Of a stretch of 64,000 nt of DNA, positions 49,853-59,721 are shown in pieces (within the stretch, counting starts at the first letter, position 1; the number at the start of each line of letters is the position of its first letter). Source of the DNA: Planococcus versutus (GTDB lineage Bacteria > Bacillota > Bacilli > Bacillales_A > Planococcaceae); contig NZ_CP016540.2 of the NCBI RefSeq assembly GCF_001186155.3, forward strand, positions 3,185,626 to 3,249,625, read 5' to 3'. A model generated the notes under the pieces. It was given only the letters and a program-made list of their open reading frames with translations, did no database searches and was not told where the DNA came from. A program made the translations under genes and the position numbers.

Positions 49853-50410
49853 ATGTCACCTACTCGTATAATCGAATTAAAAATGGATACACTCGCACCA
49901 AAAATTCTTTGGTTTCATGTGGTTTTAATCGTCTTGTTTGCAATTACCTATCATTTTTTCAATAGTCCTTGGTCTTTCCACTTTTCTTTGAGTGCTACTT
50001 TCTTATTTGTAGTTGGCTACTTTATCTTGATAGTTGTGCACGAATTATTTCATTTAATCGGCTTTGTGCTATTTGGGAAAGTGCCAATTTCTTCCTTAAA
50101 TTACGGCATCAACTTAAAGTTGGGCATCGCTTATGCTACGACAGGTCAACCTCTTCAAAATCATACTATGCGCAAAGTATTGTTGTTGCCTTTTTAGACG
50201 ACGGCCTTTATTCCAACAGTCATCGGTTTTTGGACCGATAGCCAAGTGCTGGTCTTATTAGGTGCTATGTTGACCGCAGGAGCTTTTGGCGACTTTATCA
50301 TGTACGCTGAGTTGCGCAAAGAAAAAAACACGGCATGGATTCTTGATGATCCTTCGCTGCCGCGCTTGTATGTTTACAGTGAACATCCTGGAACTGACAG
50401 CACCGACTAA
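49853..50410 (+). pseudogene. DUF3267-type membrane metalloprotease gene with in-frame TAG
   Basis: A 186-codon frame from ATG 49853 (AAGGAAG upstream) to TAA 50408 is interrupted only by TAG at 50195-50197. Before the stop are two hydrophobic segments and the zinc-type motif HELFHLIGFVLFGK. After it, in the same frame, come TTAFIPTVIGFWTDSQ and a final membrane segment with GDFIMYAELRKEK. The codon would read Trp (TGG) with a single base change (LLPF-W-TTAFIP). DUF3267 proteins of this type have about this full length. Without readthrough only a 114-residue N-terminal part would be made. Confidence 0.75.
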
Positions 50411-50424
50411 AAATCAACGCTTTT

Positions 50425-50805
50425 TTATACTACAGAATGAACAATTTCCCATGTACCTGATGCAATCTGTTTTTTTAATAACTTTTTATCTTTGGCCATG
50501 TAAACCATGGTTTCATAGACGCTACTCTCTGACTCGACTTGAATTGTCACTTTGTCGTACAAATCTTTTTCAGGATTTCCAGAGTAATCTTCGAGGTAGT
50601 CTAACGCGGGCCATAAAACGTCGGGAATGTCATAAATCTCCCCTTCTACGGGGTTAGTACCCGATAACACTAGTGCGGGATATCCCATTTCAGTATCGTA
50701 CAAAGTTCCTTTCGCTATCGCTCGTTCTTCCACTAATTCCGCTTCTTCCAAATAATCATGATACTTCCCGCCACGCTTAAGCGTTCCGTATGCAAATAAC
50801 AACAT
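50425..50805 (-). CDS. Gamma-glutamylcyclotransferase-like (AIG2) protein
   Basis: A 126-residue GGCT-fold protein. The substrate loop FAYGTLKRGGKYHDYL (about 4-19) and EGEIYDIPD are family features, and E in YLEDYSG is the likely catalytic acid. Enzymes of this fold release 5-oxoproline from gamma-glutamyl amines or peptides; the Bacillus homologues are uncharacterised. ATG 50805 has GGAGG 10 nt upstream. It converges on the DUF3267 pseudogene. Confidence 0.85.
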   Translation of the reverse strand: MLLFAYGTLKRGGKYHDYLEEAELVEERAIAKGTLYDTEMGYPALVLSGTNPVEGEIYDIPDVLWPALDYLEDYSGNPEKDLYDKVTIQVESESSVYETMVYMAKDKKLLKKQIASGTWEIVHSVV

Positions 50806-50822
50806 GCTCAATTCCTCCATAC

Positions 50823-50856
50823 AAAAACCGGATGCTCCAATGCATCCGGTTTTTTT
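50823..50856. terminator. Terminator downstream of ychF and its repeats
   Basis: AAAAACCGGATGC/GCATCCGGTTTTT with a 6-nt loop. It lies between ychF (via the repeat block) and the GGCT gene, both on the minus strand. Confidence 0.88.
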
Positions 50857-50879
50857 AGTTTTAGTCTTGCACTTCCGCT

Positions 50880-51050
50880 AGATTGTCTTACGCCTGTCGG
50901 AGCATAGCGGTCGTTTCCGCTTTTAGACTTATCCAGCTGCGGTGGCCAGATTCTCGGGTCATAAGCCACTCTGGCTGTGCGGCAAAGAACGCCGCTTCGC
51001 CAGATCGTCTTACGCCTGTCGGAGCATAGCGGTCGTTTCCGCTTTTAGAC
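50880..51050. repeat. Tandem 49-bp direct repeat (family B) at the end of ychF
   Basis: The two copies at 50880-50928 and 51002-51050 differ at one base and both contain TTACGCCTGTCGGAGCATAG and TTTCCGCTTTTAGAC. The 73-bp spacer holds CCAGATTCTCGGGTCATAAG, another block common in Planococcaceae/Bacillales intergenic elements, as I recall. The ychF stop codon (51045-51047) lies inside the second copy. Confidence 0.85.
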
Positions 51051-52145
51051 GTTAAATCTAAATAGCATGACGTCGCCGTCTTTGACGATGTATTCTTTGC
51101 CTTCTTGACGTACTTTTCCTGCTTCTTTTGCAGCTGCCATTGATCCAATTTCGACCAAGTCATCGTAGGCAACTGTTTCGGCACGGATAAATCCACGTTC
51201 AAAATCAGAGTGAATAACGCCGGCACATTGTGGTGCTTTCATGCCTTTTTTGAATGTCCATGCACGAACTTCTTGAACGCCCGCTGTAAAATACGTTGCT
51301 AGTCCGAGAAGACTGTAAGCTGCTTTGACCAATTGATCTAGACCTGATTCTTTAATGCCCAACTCTTCAAGGAACATTTCTTTTTCCTCGTCTTCAAGTT
51401 CAGCCATTTCTTCTTCGATCTTCGCACAAATTACAATGACATCTGCATTATCTTTCGCTGCAAAGTCACGTACAGATTGAACGTATTCGTTGTTGTCTGC
51501 ATCTGCAATTTCATCTTCTGCTACGTTTGCTACGTAAAGCATTGGTTTAATCGTTAATAAGTTTAAGCCTTGTGCAATCTTCAACTCATCTTCGGTGAAA
51601 TCGATTGAACGTGCCAATTGGCCATTTTCAAAAGCTTCGCGTAATTTCATAAGAACGGGTTCTTCTGCAACTGCCTCTTTGTCTTTTTGTTTTACTAGTT
51701 TTGCGGCACGTGCAATACGCTTTTCAATACTTTCCATATCAGCTAAAATCAGTTCTAAGTTGATCACTTCAATATCTGAAATCGGATCGACTTTGCCTGT
51801 TACATGCGTAATGTTGTCATCAGCAAAACAACGAACAACTTGGCAAATTGCGTCAACTTCACGGATGTGGGATAAGAATTTGTTTCCTAGTCCCTCTCCC
51901 TTACTCGCGCCTTCTACAATCCCCGCAATGTCCGTAAACTCAAAAGCCGTTGGAACGGTTTTTTTCGGTTCTACCAATTCCGTCAATTTATCAAGACGCT
52001 CATCTGGAACTTCAACAATTCCTACGTTTGGATCTATTGTACAGAACGGGTAGTTTGCCGCTTCGGCACCCGCTTTAGTTATTGCGTTAAATAATGTGGA
52101 TTTCCCCACGTTTGGTAACCCTACAATCCCTGCAGTTAATGCCAT
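51045..52145 (-). CDS. ychF: Redox-regulated ATPase YchF (Obg-related)
   Basis: A 366-residue Obg-family NTPase that prefers ATP. G1 is [15 protein letters not shown] (about 8-22), G3 is [16 protein letters not shown] and G4 is the family-specific NVAE. A coiled coil and a C-terminal TGS domain follow ([28 protein letters not shown]). It binds ribosomes and takes part in stress control. ATG 52145 gives the standard N-terminus MALTAGIVG. The last codon and stop come from a repeat element (see 50880-51050). Confidence 0.96.
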   Translation of the reverse strand: MALTAGIVGLPNVGKSTLFNAITKAGAEAANYPFCTIDPNVGIVEVPDERLDKLTELVEPKKTVPTAFEFTDIAGIVEGASKGEGLGNKFLSHIREVDAICQVVRCFADDNITHVTGKVDPISDIEVINLELILADMESIEKRIARAAKLVKQKDKEAVAEEPVLMKLREAFENGQLARSIDFTEDELKIAQGLNLLTIKPMLYVANVAEDEIADADNNEYVQSVRDFAAKDNADVIVICAKIEEEMAELEDEEKEMFLEELGIKESGLDQLVKAAYSLLGLATYFTAGVQEVRAWTFKKGMKAPQCAGVIHSDFERGFIRAETVAYDDLVEIGSMAAAKEAGKVRQEGKEYIVKDGDVMLFRFNV

Positions 52146-52233
52146 AGGATGCACAACCTTTCCTCTATATAAAATGAATTATTTTTTACACAACTGTTTC
52201 ATTATAAGAACGAAACTTCAAATTGTCCATTTT

Positions 52234-52434
52234 TCATTCCGTTTCGGCTTTTACTAAAACTTTTTTCATTTTTTTATTAAATTCCATACGTGGCAACATC
52301 ACACTATGCTGGCATCCTTCACATTTAATGCGGACGTCTGCTCCCATGCGAATAATCTTCCACGAATTGGTGCCACATGGATGACCTTTTTTCATTTCAA
52401 CAAGATCATTTAATCCAAAATCCTTCATTTCCAT
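52234..52434 (-). CDS. yyzM: DUF951 small protein (YyzM)
   Basis: A 66-residue protein with VEMKKGHPCGTNSWKI and IKCEGCQHSVMLPR. The three cysteines (C20, C39, C42 approximately) with the following His suggest a zinc ribbon. It is conserved between mscS and ychF in Firmicutes; its function is unknown. It begins 14 nt after the mechanosensitive channel gene. Confidence 0.88.
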   Translation of the reverse strand: MEMKDFGLNDLVEMKKGHPCGTNSWKIIRMGADVRIKCEGCQHSVMLPRMEFNKKMKKVLVKAETE

Positions 52435-52448
52435 GAATGTGCCTCCTT

Positions 52449-53342
52449 TTATTCGTTTCGTGCGTTTTTAGGCATCATAGCATCTTCTGGAGAACGCTGA
52501 ATCATCACCATGCGCGGATACGGAATTTCTACACCTCGTTGATCTAAGAAATCTTTCAAATCTCGGCGCATTTCTCTCGCAATCGCAAAATGCTGCATTG
52601 GTAAAGTTTCTGCGGTAATCCGCATAACAATTTCAGTGGTCTTTAAAGTTTGGACGCCCAGCAACTCTGCAGGTTTAATAATTTGTTCATACCTATCTTG
52701 TAAATTTTCAAGAAACTCCATAATCAACACTTCTACGCGCTTTATATCAGATTCATAAGAAATGTTCACATCTACTACCGCAATCGAATTGTGAATTGAA
52801 AAGTTGACGACATCCATGATATTGCCGTTCGGAAAAATAAATAACTCCCCTGTCCAGGCTTTTACTTTTGTTGTTCGCAACCCAATTTCTTCAACCGTTC
52901 CTTCAGCAGCCCCAATCCGAACATAATCTCCAACAGAAAATTGATCTTCGAAAATGATAAAAAAGCCTGTAATCACATCACGAACTAAATTCTGAGCACC
53001 AAAGCCTACAGCTAAACCTAGAACTCCCGCACCTGCGATAAGTCCTGTGATGTCAATTGTAAATGCTGCCAAAATAGACACAATGGCGATAAAATAGACA
53101 ACATAGGCAACTACGTTTGATAATAATTTTGATAAAGTTTGCTGTCTTCTTTCGTTATAAAGAAGCGGGCCTTTAATGCGTACAGAAAAAGTTTTTCGAA
53201 TCAATATACGCAATACCTTCACTAGTACAACTGCAGCTACTGTTATCAAAATTACTTTTAGAAATACTAAAAACAAGCCTACCCACATAGCTTCGTCCGA
53301 AAGTACATTTATAATTTTTTCAATCATTTTTTCAACACTCAC
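52449..53342 (-). CDS. Small-conductance mechanosensitive channel (MscS family)
   Basis: Pressure-relief channel of 297 residues. Three N-terminal membrane helices end in the pore helix GLIAGAGVLGLAVGFGAQNLV (about 88-108, written here in part), followed by the beta domain motif FIIFEDQFSVGDYVRIG and the vestibule with FPNGNIMDVVNFS. It belongs to a run of minus-strand genes between parB and ychF. Confidence 0.92.
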   Translation of the reverse strand: MSVEKMIEKIINVLSDEAMWVGLFLVFLKVILITVAAVVLVKVLRILIRKTFSVRIKGPLLYNERRQQTLSKLLSNVVAYVVYFIAIVSILAAFTIDITGLIAGAGVLGLAVGFGAQNLVRDVITGFFIIFEDQFSVGDYVRIGAAEGTVEEIGLRTTKVKAWTGELFIFPNGNIMDVVNFSIHNSIAVVDVNISYESDIKRVEVLIMEFLENLQDRYEQIIKPAELLGVQTLKTTEIVMRITAETLPMQHFAIAREMRRDLKDFLDQRGVEIPYPRMVMIQRSPEDAMMPKNARNE

Positions 53343-53361
53343 TCTTTCACCTTCCTAGCGC

Positions 53362-54075
53362 TTACATCAGATTAAATTTATAAATTACGGTAACCACCAT
53401 ACCAACCACAAGTATACCCGGCAATAGATTTGCCACTCTAATCTTTGTTATACCCATCAAATTTAACCCTATCGCAACAATCATAACGCCCCCAGTTGCG
53501 CTCATTTCCAAAATAAACATATCTAATGCCTCTGCTGGAATTGCCAAGCTAATTTGAGTAGCAAACAAAGCAATTAAACCTTGATAAACAAATACAGGTA
53601 TTGCGGCTAACATGACACCAAACCCCAGTGTAGAAGCTAAAATAATAGAAGTAAATCCGTCAATAATCCCTTTAGAAATTAAAACGCCATGTTCATTGCT
53701 CAAGCCACTTTCCATCGCTCCAATAATTCCCATTGCTCCAATAACAAATATTAACGTTGCTGTTACAAATCCTTGTGCGAGGCTACCTTTGCTTTCTTTT
53801 GCACCGAGCATACGCTCTATCCAATGACCAAAATCATTGAGCTTTTCTTCTAACTGAGCCCATTCCCCTATCACTGTCCCTAATACCAAACTAATTATAA
53901 CAATGACGAAATTCTGACTTCCTAATCCCATCTGTAAACCAAGCACAATGACGGATAATCCAATGACGTACATAACCGTTTCTTTCATTTTCTCTGAAAT
54001 ATTGCGAAGAGCTCTCCCAATAATGGTTCCCACAATAATTAAAACGGCATTTATTAATGTTCCTAAGAGAACCAT
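53362..54075 (-). CDS. DUF554 membrane protein
   Basis: A 237-residue integral membrane protein of the DUF554 family (YqgA/YdfK-like). It starts MVLLGTLINAVLIIVGTIIG and has about six hydrophobic segments. GAMGIIGAMESGLS is the family hallmark. The transport substrate is not established for the family. It lies 19 nt upstream of mscS in the same direction. Confidence 0.88.
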   Translation of the reverse strand: MVLLGTLINAVLIIVGTIIGRALRNISEKMKETVMYVIGLSVIVLGLQMGLGSQNFVIVIISLVLGTVIGEWAQLEEKLNDFGHWIERMLGAKESKGSLAQGFVTATLIFVIGAMGIIGAMESGLSNEHGVLISKGIIDGFTSIILASTLGFGVMLAAIPVFVYQGLIALFATQISLAIPAEALDMFILEMSATGGVMIVAIGLNLMGITKIRVANLLPGILVVGMVVTVIYKFNLM

Positions 54076-54160
54076 TGCATCTCTCCTCCACAGCGTGCCT
54101 CTAAATTATTTAAGGGACTCTTCTCCCTCTTTTGAGCGCACTAGTTAATTTTCATTTATT

Positions 54161-54197
54161 AAAAAACAGAACCTATTCCCTTTTCCAAGGAAATAGG
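54161..54197 (-). terminator. Terminator of the parA-parB operon
   Basis: GCCTATTTCC and GGGAATAGG form an imperfect stem; on the minus strand it is followed by CTGTTTTTT. It begins 6 nt after the parB stop. Confidence 0.7.
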
Positions 54198-54202
54198 CAC
54201 TG

Positions 54203-55036
54203 TCAGCTTAATAATTCGAGAATTCGCTCTAAATCATCTTCTGAGAAAAATTCAATTTCTATTTTTCCTTTATTCTTGTTTTTCTTAATTTGAACTTTTG
54301 TACCAAAACGATCTCTCAATTCAGATTGTTTTTCTTCAATAAAAATATCTCTCTTTTTCTCAATTGTTTCACGTGGAACATCTTCATTTAATCGCTGAAC
54401 TAAGTTTTCTAATTGACGAACATTCAAATTTTCTTTAACAACTTTAGCTGCTGTTTCAGGAATAATTTTTTTGCTTCTTAATCCCAATAATGTACGTCCA
54501 TGCCCCATTGATAATTCTTTGTCAGAGATCAATTTACGAACATCTTCTGGCAATGATAAAAGTCGAATATGGTTGGCAATATGAGGACGACTTTTACCTA
54601 ATCGGAAGGCTAGTTGTTCTTGTGTTAAATTTAATGCTTCCATCAGTTTTTGATAGGCTTCTGCTTCTTCAATTGGTGTTAAGTCTTCACGTTGAAGATT
54701 TTCTAATATAGCAAGTTCCATCATTTGCTGATCTGTTAGCTCTTTAATGATTGCTGGAACTTTTTTTAATTTAACTAATTTCGCTGCACGGAAACGACGT
54801 TCTCCCACAACAATTTCGTATTTTTCTCCAGTTTTTCTGACGACAATCGGTTGTAAAATTCCGTGCTCTTTAATGGATTCTGCTAGTTCGTCTAACGCTT
54901 CTTGATCAAATTTTTTCCGCGGTTGGTACGGATTTGCCTTGATTTCACTTACACTGAGTTGATTTACTTTATCTGTATCATTGATTGTTTCGCCGGGAAA
55001 CAACGCATTAATGCCTTTACCTAATCCTTTAGCCAT
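54203..55036 (-). CDS. parB: Chromosome partitioning protein ParB (Spo0J)
   Basis: CTP-dependent DNA clamp that loads at parS and organises the origin region. The 277 residues contain the N-terminal CTPase box (NPYQPRKKFD, ENLQREDLTPIEEAEAY, GERRFRAAK), a helix-turn-helix (LTQEQLAFRLGKSRPHIANH) and the C-terminal dimerisation domain. Its own coding sequence contains a perfect parS (54365-54380), as in B. subtilis. It overlaps parA by 8 nt. Confidence 0.97.
   Translation of the reverse strand: MAKGLGKGINALFPGETINDTDKVNQLSVSEIKANPYQPRKKFDQEALDELAESIKEHGILQPIVVRKTGEKYEIVVGERRFRAAKLVKLKKVPAIIKELTDQQMMELAILENLQREDLTPIEEAEAYQKLMEALNLTQEQLAFRLGKSRPHIANHIRLLSLPEDVRKLISDKELSMGHGRTLLGLRSKKIIPETAAKVVKENLNVRQLENLVQRLNEDVPRETIEKKRDIFIEEKQSELRDRFGTKVQIKKNKNKGKIEIEFFSEDDLERILELLS
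54365..54380. promoter_or_regulatory. parS site inside parB
   Basis: TGTTTCACGTGGAACA, the exact reverse complement of TGTTCCACGTGAAACA, fits the parS consensus fully. Confidence 0.93.
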
Positions 55037-55790
55037 TATGAATCACTTCCTTCGCCAATTCTAAGTATACTTCTGCGCCTCTAGACTTTGGATCATAAAT
55101 AATGATTGGCTCTCCATGGCTTGGTGCTTCACTCAATCTGACGTTTCTCGGAATAATCGTTTTATACACTTTATCTTGAAAATATTTTTTTACTTCTTCT
55201 ATTACTTGTACACCCAGGTTTGTCCGTGCATCCAGCATAGTAAGTAATACACCGTCAATCATCAAGTCATGATTTAAGTGTTTTTGTACTAAGCGAATTG
55301 TACTTAATAATTGGCTTAGCCCTTCCAATGCATAGTATTCACATTGTACTGGAATAATAATTGCATCAGAAGCTGTCAATGAATTCAACGTCAATAACCC
55401 TAAAGATGGTGGACAATCAATGATTATGTAATCATACATCTCTTTGACTTCTGCTAGTGCATTTTTCAAACGGGCCTCTCTTGAAATGGTCGAAACCAAT
55501 TCAATTTCAGCTCCAGCTAAGGAAATGGTAGCGGGAACTACGTATAAATTCTCTACTTTTGTTTCCATAATTGTGTCTTTTACATCCACATCGTCAATCA
55601 ATACTTCGTAAATGCATTTATCGACGTCTCCTTTGTTTACTCCTACTCCACTAGTAGCATTTCCTTGAGGATCAATATCTATTAACAGAACTTTCTTGCC
55701 TAGATAAGCAAGGCAGGCACTTAAGTTTACTGAAGAAGTCGTTTTTCCTACGCCGCCCTTTTGATTGGCGATCGCAATAGTTCTACCCAC
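55029..55790 (-). CDS. parA: Chromosome partitioning ATPase ParA (Soj)
   Basis: Walker-type ParA ATPase, 253 residues. The deviant Walker A is NQKGGVGKTTSSVNLS (about 9-24) with the signature lysine, then DIDPQGNATSGVGV and IIDCPPSLGLLT. With ParB it controls origin segregation and, in Bacillus, DnaA activity. parB starts within its 3' end. Confidence 0.97.
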   Translation of the reverse strand: MGRTIAIANQKGGVGKTTSSVNLSACLAYLGKKVLLIDIDPQGNATSGVGVNKGDVDKCIYEVLIDDVDVKDTIMETKVENLYVVPATISLAGAEIELVSTISREARLKNALAEVKEMYDYIIIDCPPSLGLLTLNSLTASDAIIIPVQCEYYALEGLSQLLSTIRLVQKHLNHDLMIDGVLLTMLDARTNLGVQVIEEVKKYFQDKVYKTIIPRNVRLSEAPSHGEPIIIYDPKSRGAEVYLELAKEVIHNG

Positions 55791-55974
55791 ACTTGCACCA
55801 ACTTTCTTTATTACTTAGTTTATTTTACTGTGAATTTCTTATTTTAGCTATTTTAGTACTCGAAAGGCACAGCTTTTACAGAATGTAGATTGATAAAATC
55901 AGTTTTTCAACTTATTACTGTTCTTATTTTTCTATTGTATCAAATTTTTTCAACAATACGTTGTTATTACTTGC

Positions 55975-56008
55975 AAAAAAACTCTTTCCATAGTGGAAAG
56001 AGTTTTTT
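55975..56008. terminator. Terminator of noc
   Basis: AAAAAACTCTTTCC/GGAAAGAGTTTTTT, a perfect 14-bp stem with a 5-nt loop that includes the noc stop codon region. Confidence 0.92.
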
Positions 56009-56873
56009 ATGATTTTTTCTTAGGTATTTTCACTGTGATTTGATAATATTCTTCATACTCTTCTTCCTCTGTGGTCAAATCAATTCCACTTTTAGTGACC
56101 ATATTTAAAGATTCCTTTATCGTGTTCATAGCAATTCGCATATCTCTACTAACTGCTTTCCTTTGTGGTTTCGATTTTTTCGGCTCATTTACAAGCAATT
56201 TCCCCACTTTTAACTCAAGTTGCTTTACATTCAAGCTTTCTTCAATAGTTTCATCAAATAGTTTCTTTTGCTGCTCTGCATCTTTTACTTGTAAAAGAGC
56301 TCTTGCATGCCTTTCTGTTAGTAACCGACAGAGTAAAGCCGTCTGAATTTCTTCTGGCAACTTTAGCAACCGCAATTTATTAGCAACTGTAGATTGACCT
56401 TTACCGAGACGTTGCGCTAAGGCTTCTTGCGTTATCTCTTGTATTTCTAACAAATTTCGATAAGCATGAGCTTCTTCTATCGAAGTCAACTCCTCACGTT
56501 GAAGATTTTCTATTAATGCAATAGAAGCCGTTTCTTTATCACTTAAATTTCGAACGATTGCTGGAACTTCTGTCCATTCGAGTGATTTCATTGCACGAAA
56601 GCGTCGTTCTCCTGCAATAATTTCATATTGCCCTTTATGATCAGATTCTCTGACTACAATTGGCTGAATTACACCATGAACATGAATCGTCCGCGCAAGT
56701 TCTTCGATTTTCTCTTGATCAAAAACTGTTCTTGGCTGGAATTTATTAGCATGTATTTTATCAAGTGGTAATTTGACGACGTTTTCTGAAGACTTGTGTT
56801 CTACCACTTCTTTTTTTGCTGTTTCATTTTCTTTATCGCCGCCTCCAAAGAAACGTGAGAAAGGACTTTTCAC
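56007..56873 (-). CDS. noc: Nucleoid occlusion protein Noc
   Basis: ParB paralogue of 288 residues that binds NBS sites and the membrane and blocks Z-ring formation over DNA. A membrane-binding amphipathic N-terminus ([14 protein letters not shown]) precedes the CTPase domain ([38 protein letters not shown]). The helix-turn-helix with [19 protein letters not shown] sets NBS rather than parS specificity. A perfect NBS is present in mtlA at 16120. It is preceded by a parS. Confidence 0.96.
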   Translation of the reverse strand: MKSPFSRFFGGGDKENETAKKEVVEHKSSENVVKLPLDKIHANKFQPRTVFDQEKIEELARTIHVHGVIQPIVVRESDHKGQYEIIAGERRFRAMKSLEWTEVPAIVRNLSDKETASIALIENLQREELTSIEEAHAYRNLLEIQEITQEALAQRLGKGQSTVANKLRLLKLPEEIQTALLCRLLTERHARALLQVKDAEQQKKLFDETIEESLNVKQLELKVGKLLVNEPKKSKPQRKAVSRDMRIAMNTIKESLNMVTKSGIDLTTEEEEYEEYYQITVKIPKKKS

Positions 56874-56946
56874 CTTCTAGCACCACCTTTACATGCTTTC
56901 TTTGTTAGTAAGAGTAAGTATCGTTCGCTTTTTCTTAAAACCCTAA

Positions 56947-56962
56947 TGTTTCACGTGGAACA
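56947..56962. promoter_or_regulatory. parS site between rsmG and noc
   Basis: TGTTTCACGTGGAACA, a full parS consensus match directly adjacent to the rsmG stop codon. Confidence 0.93.
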
Positions 56963-57676
56963 TTAAGCAATTGGTGATTTGTTTGGAACTCCTGCTTTTC
57001 GCGGATATTTTTTTGGCGTTTCTTTAAACTTTTTAAAAATTTGAATATAACGTTCACTTTCTTCTATTGGTAATAAAAAAGAGAATACTTTTTCAAGTTT
57101 CACACCAAGTTTCTGTAATGCCATTTCAGCATCTTCTAGCTCATTAGATGCTGATGCTGCTTTCATCGCTGCAAATACGCCACCTTTTTTAACTAGTGGT
57201 ACACATAATTCCGCTAGTACAGATAGACGTGCTACAGCACGTGCCGTCACAACATCGTAGCTTTCACGATGATTAGACTGACCAAAATCTTCTGCTCTTG
57301 AATGAATAAATTCTACTTTAGTCAATCCAAGCTCACTACTTAAATGCTGTAAAAATTGAATACGTTTGTTTAACGAATCTACTATTGTAACCTCTATATG
57401 AGGAAAGCAGATTTTAAGTGGGATACTAGGAAATCCAGCTCCGGCTCCAACGTCACAAACCTTCATTTTTTTTGTGAAATCCAAGTAAAAGGCTGCTGTA
57501 ATAGAATCGTAAAAATGCTTTAAGTAAACTGCAGGTTGTTCGGTTATTGCCGTAAGGTTCATCTTTTCATTCCACTCAACTAATTCTTTGTAATAGATTC
57601 GGAATTGGTCGAGTTGTTTTTCGGTTAAAATGATCCCTTTTTCTTTGAGACCGTCCTTAAACTGCTGTTCATTCAA
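56963..57676 (-). CDS. rsmG: 16S rRNA guanine-527 N7-methyltransferase RsmG
   Basis: SAM-dependent methyltransferase (237 residues) that modifies G527 in the 16S rRNA decoding region; loss gives low-level streptomycin resistance. SAM motif I is [17 protein letters not shown] (about 70-86); later motifs are [10 protein letters not shown] and [11 protein letters not shown]. The C-terminus carries the basic [11 protein letters not shown]. It follows mnmG after a terminator. Confidence 0.96.
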   Translation of the reverse strand: MNEQQFKDGLKEKGIILTEKQLDQFRIYYKELVEWNEKMNLTAITEQPAVYLKHFYDSITAAFYLDFTKKMKVCDVGAGAGFPSIPLKICFPHIEVTIVDSLNKRIQFLQHLSSELGLTKVEFIHSRAEDFGQSNHRESYDVVTARAVARLSVLAELCVPLVKKGGVFAAMKAASASNELEDAEMALQKLGVKLEKVFSFLLPIEESERYIQIFKKFKETPKKYPRKAGVPNKSPIA

Positions 57677-57710
57677 ACTAGCTCCTCCTTCTTTCGAACT
57701 TTTATGTAAA

Positions 57711-57740
57711 AAAGAAATGAGCTGGTATGCGCCAGCCCAT
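57711..57740 (-). terminator. Terminator between mnmG and rsmG
   Basis: GGGCTGG and CCAGCTC pair around a 6-nt loop on the minus strand, followed by ATTTCTTTTTT. It lies 70-100 nt downstream of the mnmG stop and just before rsmG. Confidence 0.65.
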
Positions 57741-57809
57741 TTTGTTGTCTAGCTTATGCCTTTTGTTCGATCTTTTGCATGATTTATGGAAGTTTTCGAC
57801 CTTTGCTTA

Positions 57810-59699
57810 TTATACAGGTATTTTTGCAATCTTTCCTTGTTCAATATACACCAATAAAATGGATATGTCAGCCGGATTGACACCAGAGATGCGTGATGCC
57901 TGTGCAATAGATAGCGGACGAACTTCTGCTAATTTAGCTCGAGCTTCAGATGCAATTCCAGAAATAGCATGATAATCAATATTGTCTGGGATTTTTTTAT
58001 TTTCCATTTTTTTAAGTTTATCAACTTGTAGCAAGGATTTCTCAATATAGCCTTCATACTTAATATGAATTTCTACTTGTTCTTTTACTTCGTTTTCAAG
58101 CTCTACAGAAGAAGCTGTCAGCTGCGAAATCATATCGTAAGTCATTTCTGGACGCTTCAATAAATCAGCTCCACGAATGCCGTCTTTTAATTCACTGCCT
58201 CCTGCTTCACGAATTAGTTGCTGAGTTGCTTCATTGGGCTTGATCATGATACTTCTTAATCGTTTAATTTCTTCTTCAATCCGCTCTTTTTTAGCAAGAA
58301 ATTTTACGTAACGATCTTCTTTTATCATACCAATTGCATAAGCTAATTCTGTTAAACGAATATCAGCATTGTCATGACGAAGCAATAAGCGATATTCTGC
58401 ACGAGATGTTAGTAAACGATAAGGTTCACTGGTTCCTTTTGTCACTAAATCATCAATTAATACGCCAATATACGCATCCGATCGGCTCAAAATAACTTCT
58501 TTTTTGCCTAGTACTTTTGCTGCAGCATTGATTCCGGCCATTAGGCCTTGCCCTGCTGCTTCTTCGTAACCAGATGTTCCGTTAATTTGACCTGCTGTGT
58601 ATAGATTTACAATTTTTTTAGTCTCTAATGTTGGCCATAATTGCGTCGGAACGATTGCATCATATTCTATGGCATATCCTGCACGCATCATTTCAGCCTT
58701 CTCAAGCCCTGGAACCGACTCTATTAGCTTACGCTGGACATGTTCAGGTAAACTTGTTGAAAGCCCTTGTACGTAAACCTCGCGCGTATTACGACCTTCT
58801 GGCTCTAAAAATATTTGATGGCGCGGTTTATCGTTAAACCGAACTACTTTATCTTCGATTGAAGGACAGTAGCGTGGACCTGTTCCTTTGATCATTCCTG
58901 AATACATCGGTGACAAATGAAGATTGTCATCAATAATTTGATGTGTTTTTTCGTTTGTATAAGTTAGCCAGCATGGCAACTGATCAGTGATGTATTCAGT
59001 TGTTTCATGACCAAATGCACGTGGCACATCATCACCAGGTTGAATTTCTGTTTTGCTGTAATCAATGCTATTGCTGTTTACACGTGGAGGTGTGCCCGTT
59101 TTAAAACGAACGGTATCAAATCCAAGCTTCTCCAAGTTTTCTGCCAACTTTATAGAAGGCTGTTGATTGTTTGGTCCACTTGAATAACGCAAATCTCCAA
59201 TAATAATTTCACCACGTAAAAACGTTCCAGTCGTAATAACGACTGATTTCGCACGGTAAATACCGCCTACTTGTGTAACGAGGCCTTGAATTGTGCCATC
59301 CTCGACAATCAATTCTTCAGCAACGCCTTGATGCAAGGTTAGATTTGGTGATTCTTCCATTAACCGTTTCATTTCTTGTTGGTAAAGAACTTTATCCGCT
59401 TGTGCGCGCAATGCACGTACAGCAGGTCCTTTAGCAGTATTCAACATTCTCATTTGAATGTGCGTTTTATCGATTACGCGTCCCATAGCTCCGCCAAGTG
59501 CGTCAATTTCACGTACAACAATGCCTTTTGCTGGTCCACCAATAGATGGGTTACATGGCATAAATGCGATCATATCCAGATTCATCGTCAAAACAAGCGT
59601 TTTAGCGCCCATTCGCGCAGACGCAAGAGCAGCTTCCGCTCCTGCATGTCCAGCTCCTACTACGATGACATCGAACGTGCCTGCTTCGTATTGTGGCAT
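57810..59699 (-). CDS. mnmG: tRNA uridine-34 5-carboxymethylaminomethyl synthesis enzyme MnmG
   Basis: FAD protein that, with MnmE, modifies U34 of several tRNAs. The 629-residue chain starts with the Rossmann motif [19 protein letters not shown]. It has the family signature [15 protein letters not shown] and the catalytic-cysteine segment, then [17 protein letters not shown]. The C-terminal helical domain contacts MnmE and tRNA. It lies 22 nt downstream of mnmE. Confidence 0.97.
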   Translation of the reverse strand: MPQYEAGTFDVIVVGAGHAGAEAALASARMGAKTLVLTMNLDMIAFMPCNPSIGGPAKGIVVREIDALGGAMGRVIDKTHIQMRMLNTAKGPAVRALRAQADKVLYQQEMKRLMEESPNLTLHQGVAEELIVEDGTIQGLVTQVGGIYRAKSVVITTGTFLRGEIIIGDLRYSSGPNNQQPSIKLAENLEKLGFDTVRFKTGTPPRVNSNSIDYSKTEIQPGDDVPRAFGHETTEYITDQLPCWLTYTNEKTHQIIDDNLHLSPMYSGMIKGTGPRYCPSIEDKVVRFNDKPRHQIFLEPEGRNTREVYVQGLSTSLPEHVQRKLIESVPGLEKAEMMRAGYAIEYDAIVPTQLWPTLETKKIVNLYTAGQINGTSGYEEAAGQGLMAGINAAAKVLGKKEVILSRSDAYIGVLIDDLVTKGTSEPYRLLTSRAEYRLLLRHDNADIRLTELAYAIGMIKEDRYVKFLAKKERIEEEIKRLRSIMIKPNEATQQLIREAGGSELKDGIRGADLLKRPEMTYDMISQLTASSVELENEVKEQVEIHIKYEGYIEKSLLQVDKLKKMENKKIPDNIDYHAISGIASEARAKLAEVRPLSIAQASRISGVNPADISILLVYIEQGKIAKIPV

Positions 59700-59721
59700 G
59701 TTCGTTCATTCCCTTCGAGTT

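Noticed and set aside
50880..51050. The paired direct repeat as a CRISPR array
   Set aside because: Only two long copies with a single 73-bp spacer that itself is a common repeat block; no cas genes. No CRISPR-like spacing was seen elsewhere.
50888..51226. A 112-codon frame running through the ychF end and the repeats
   Set aside because: It crosses two copies of a non-coding repeat and lies out of frame over ychF; no domain or ribosome site.
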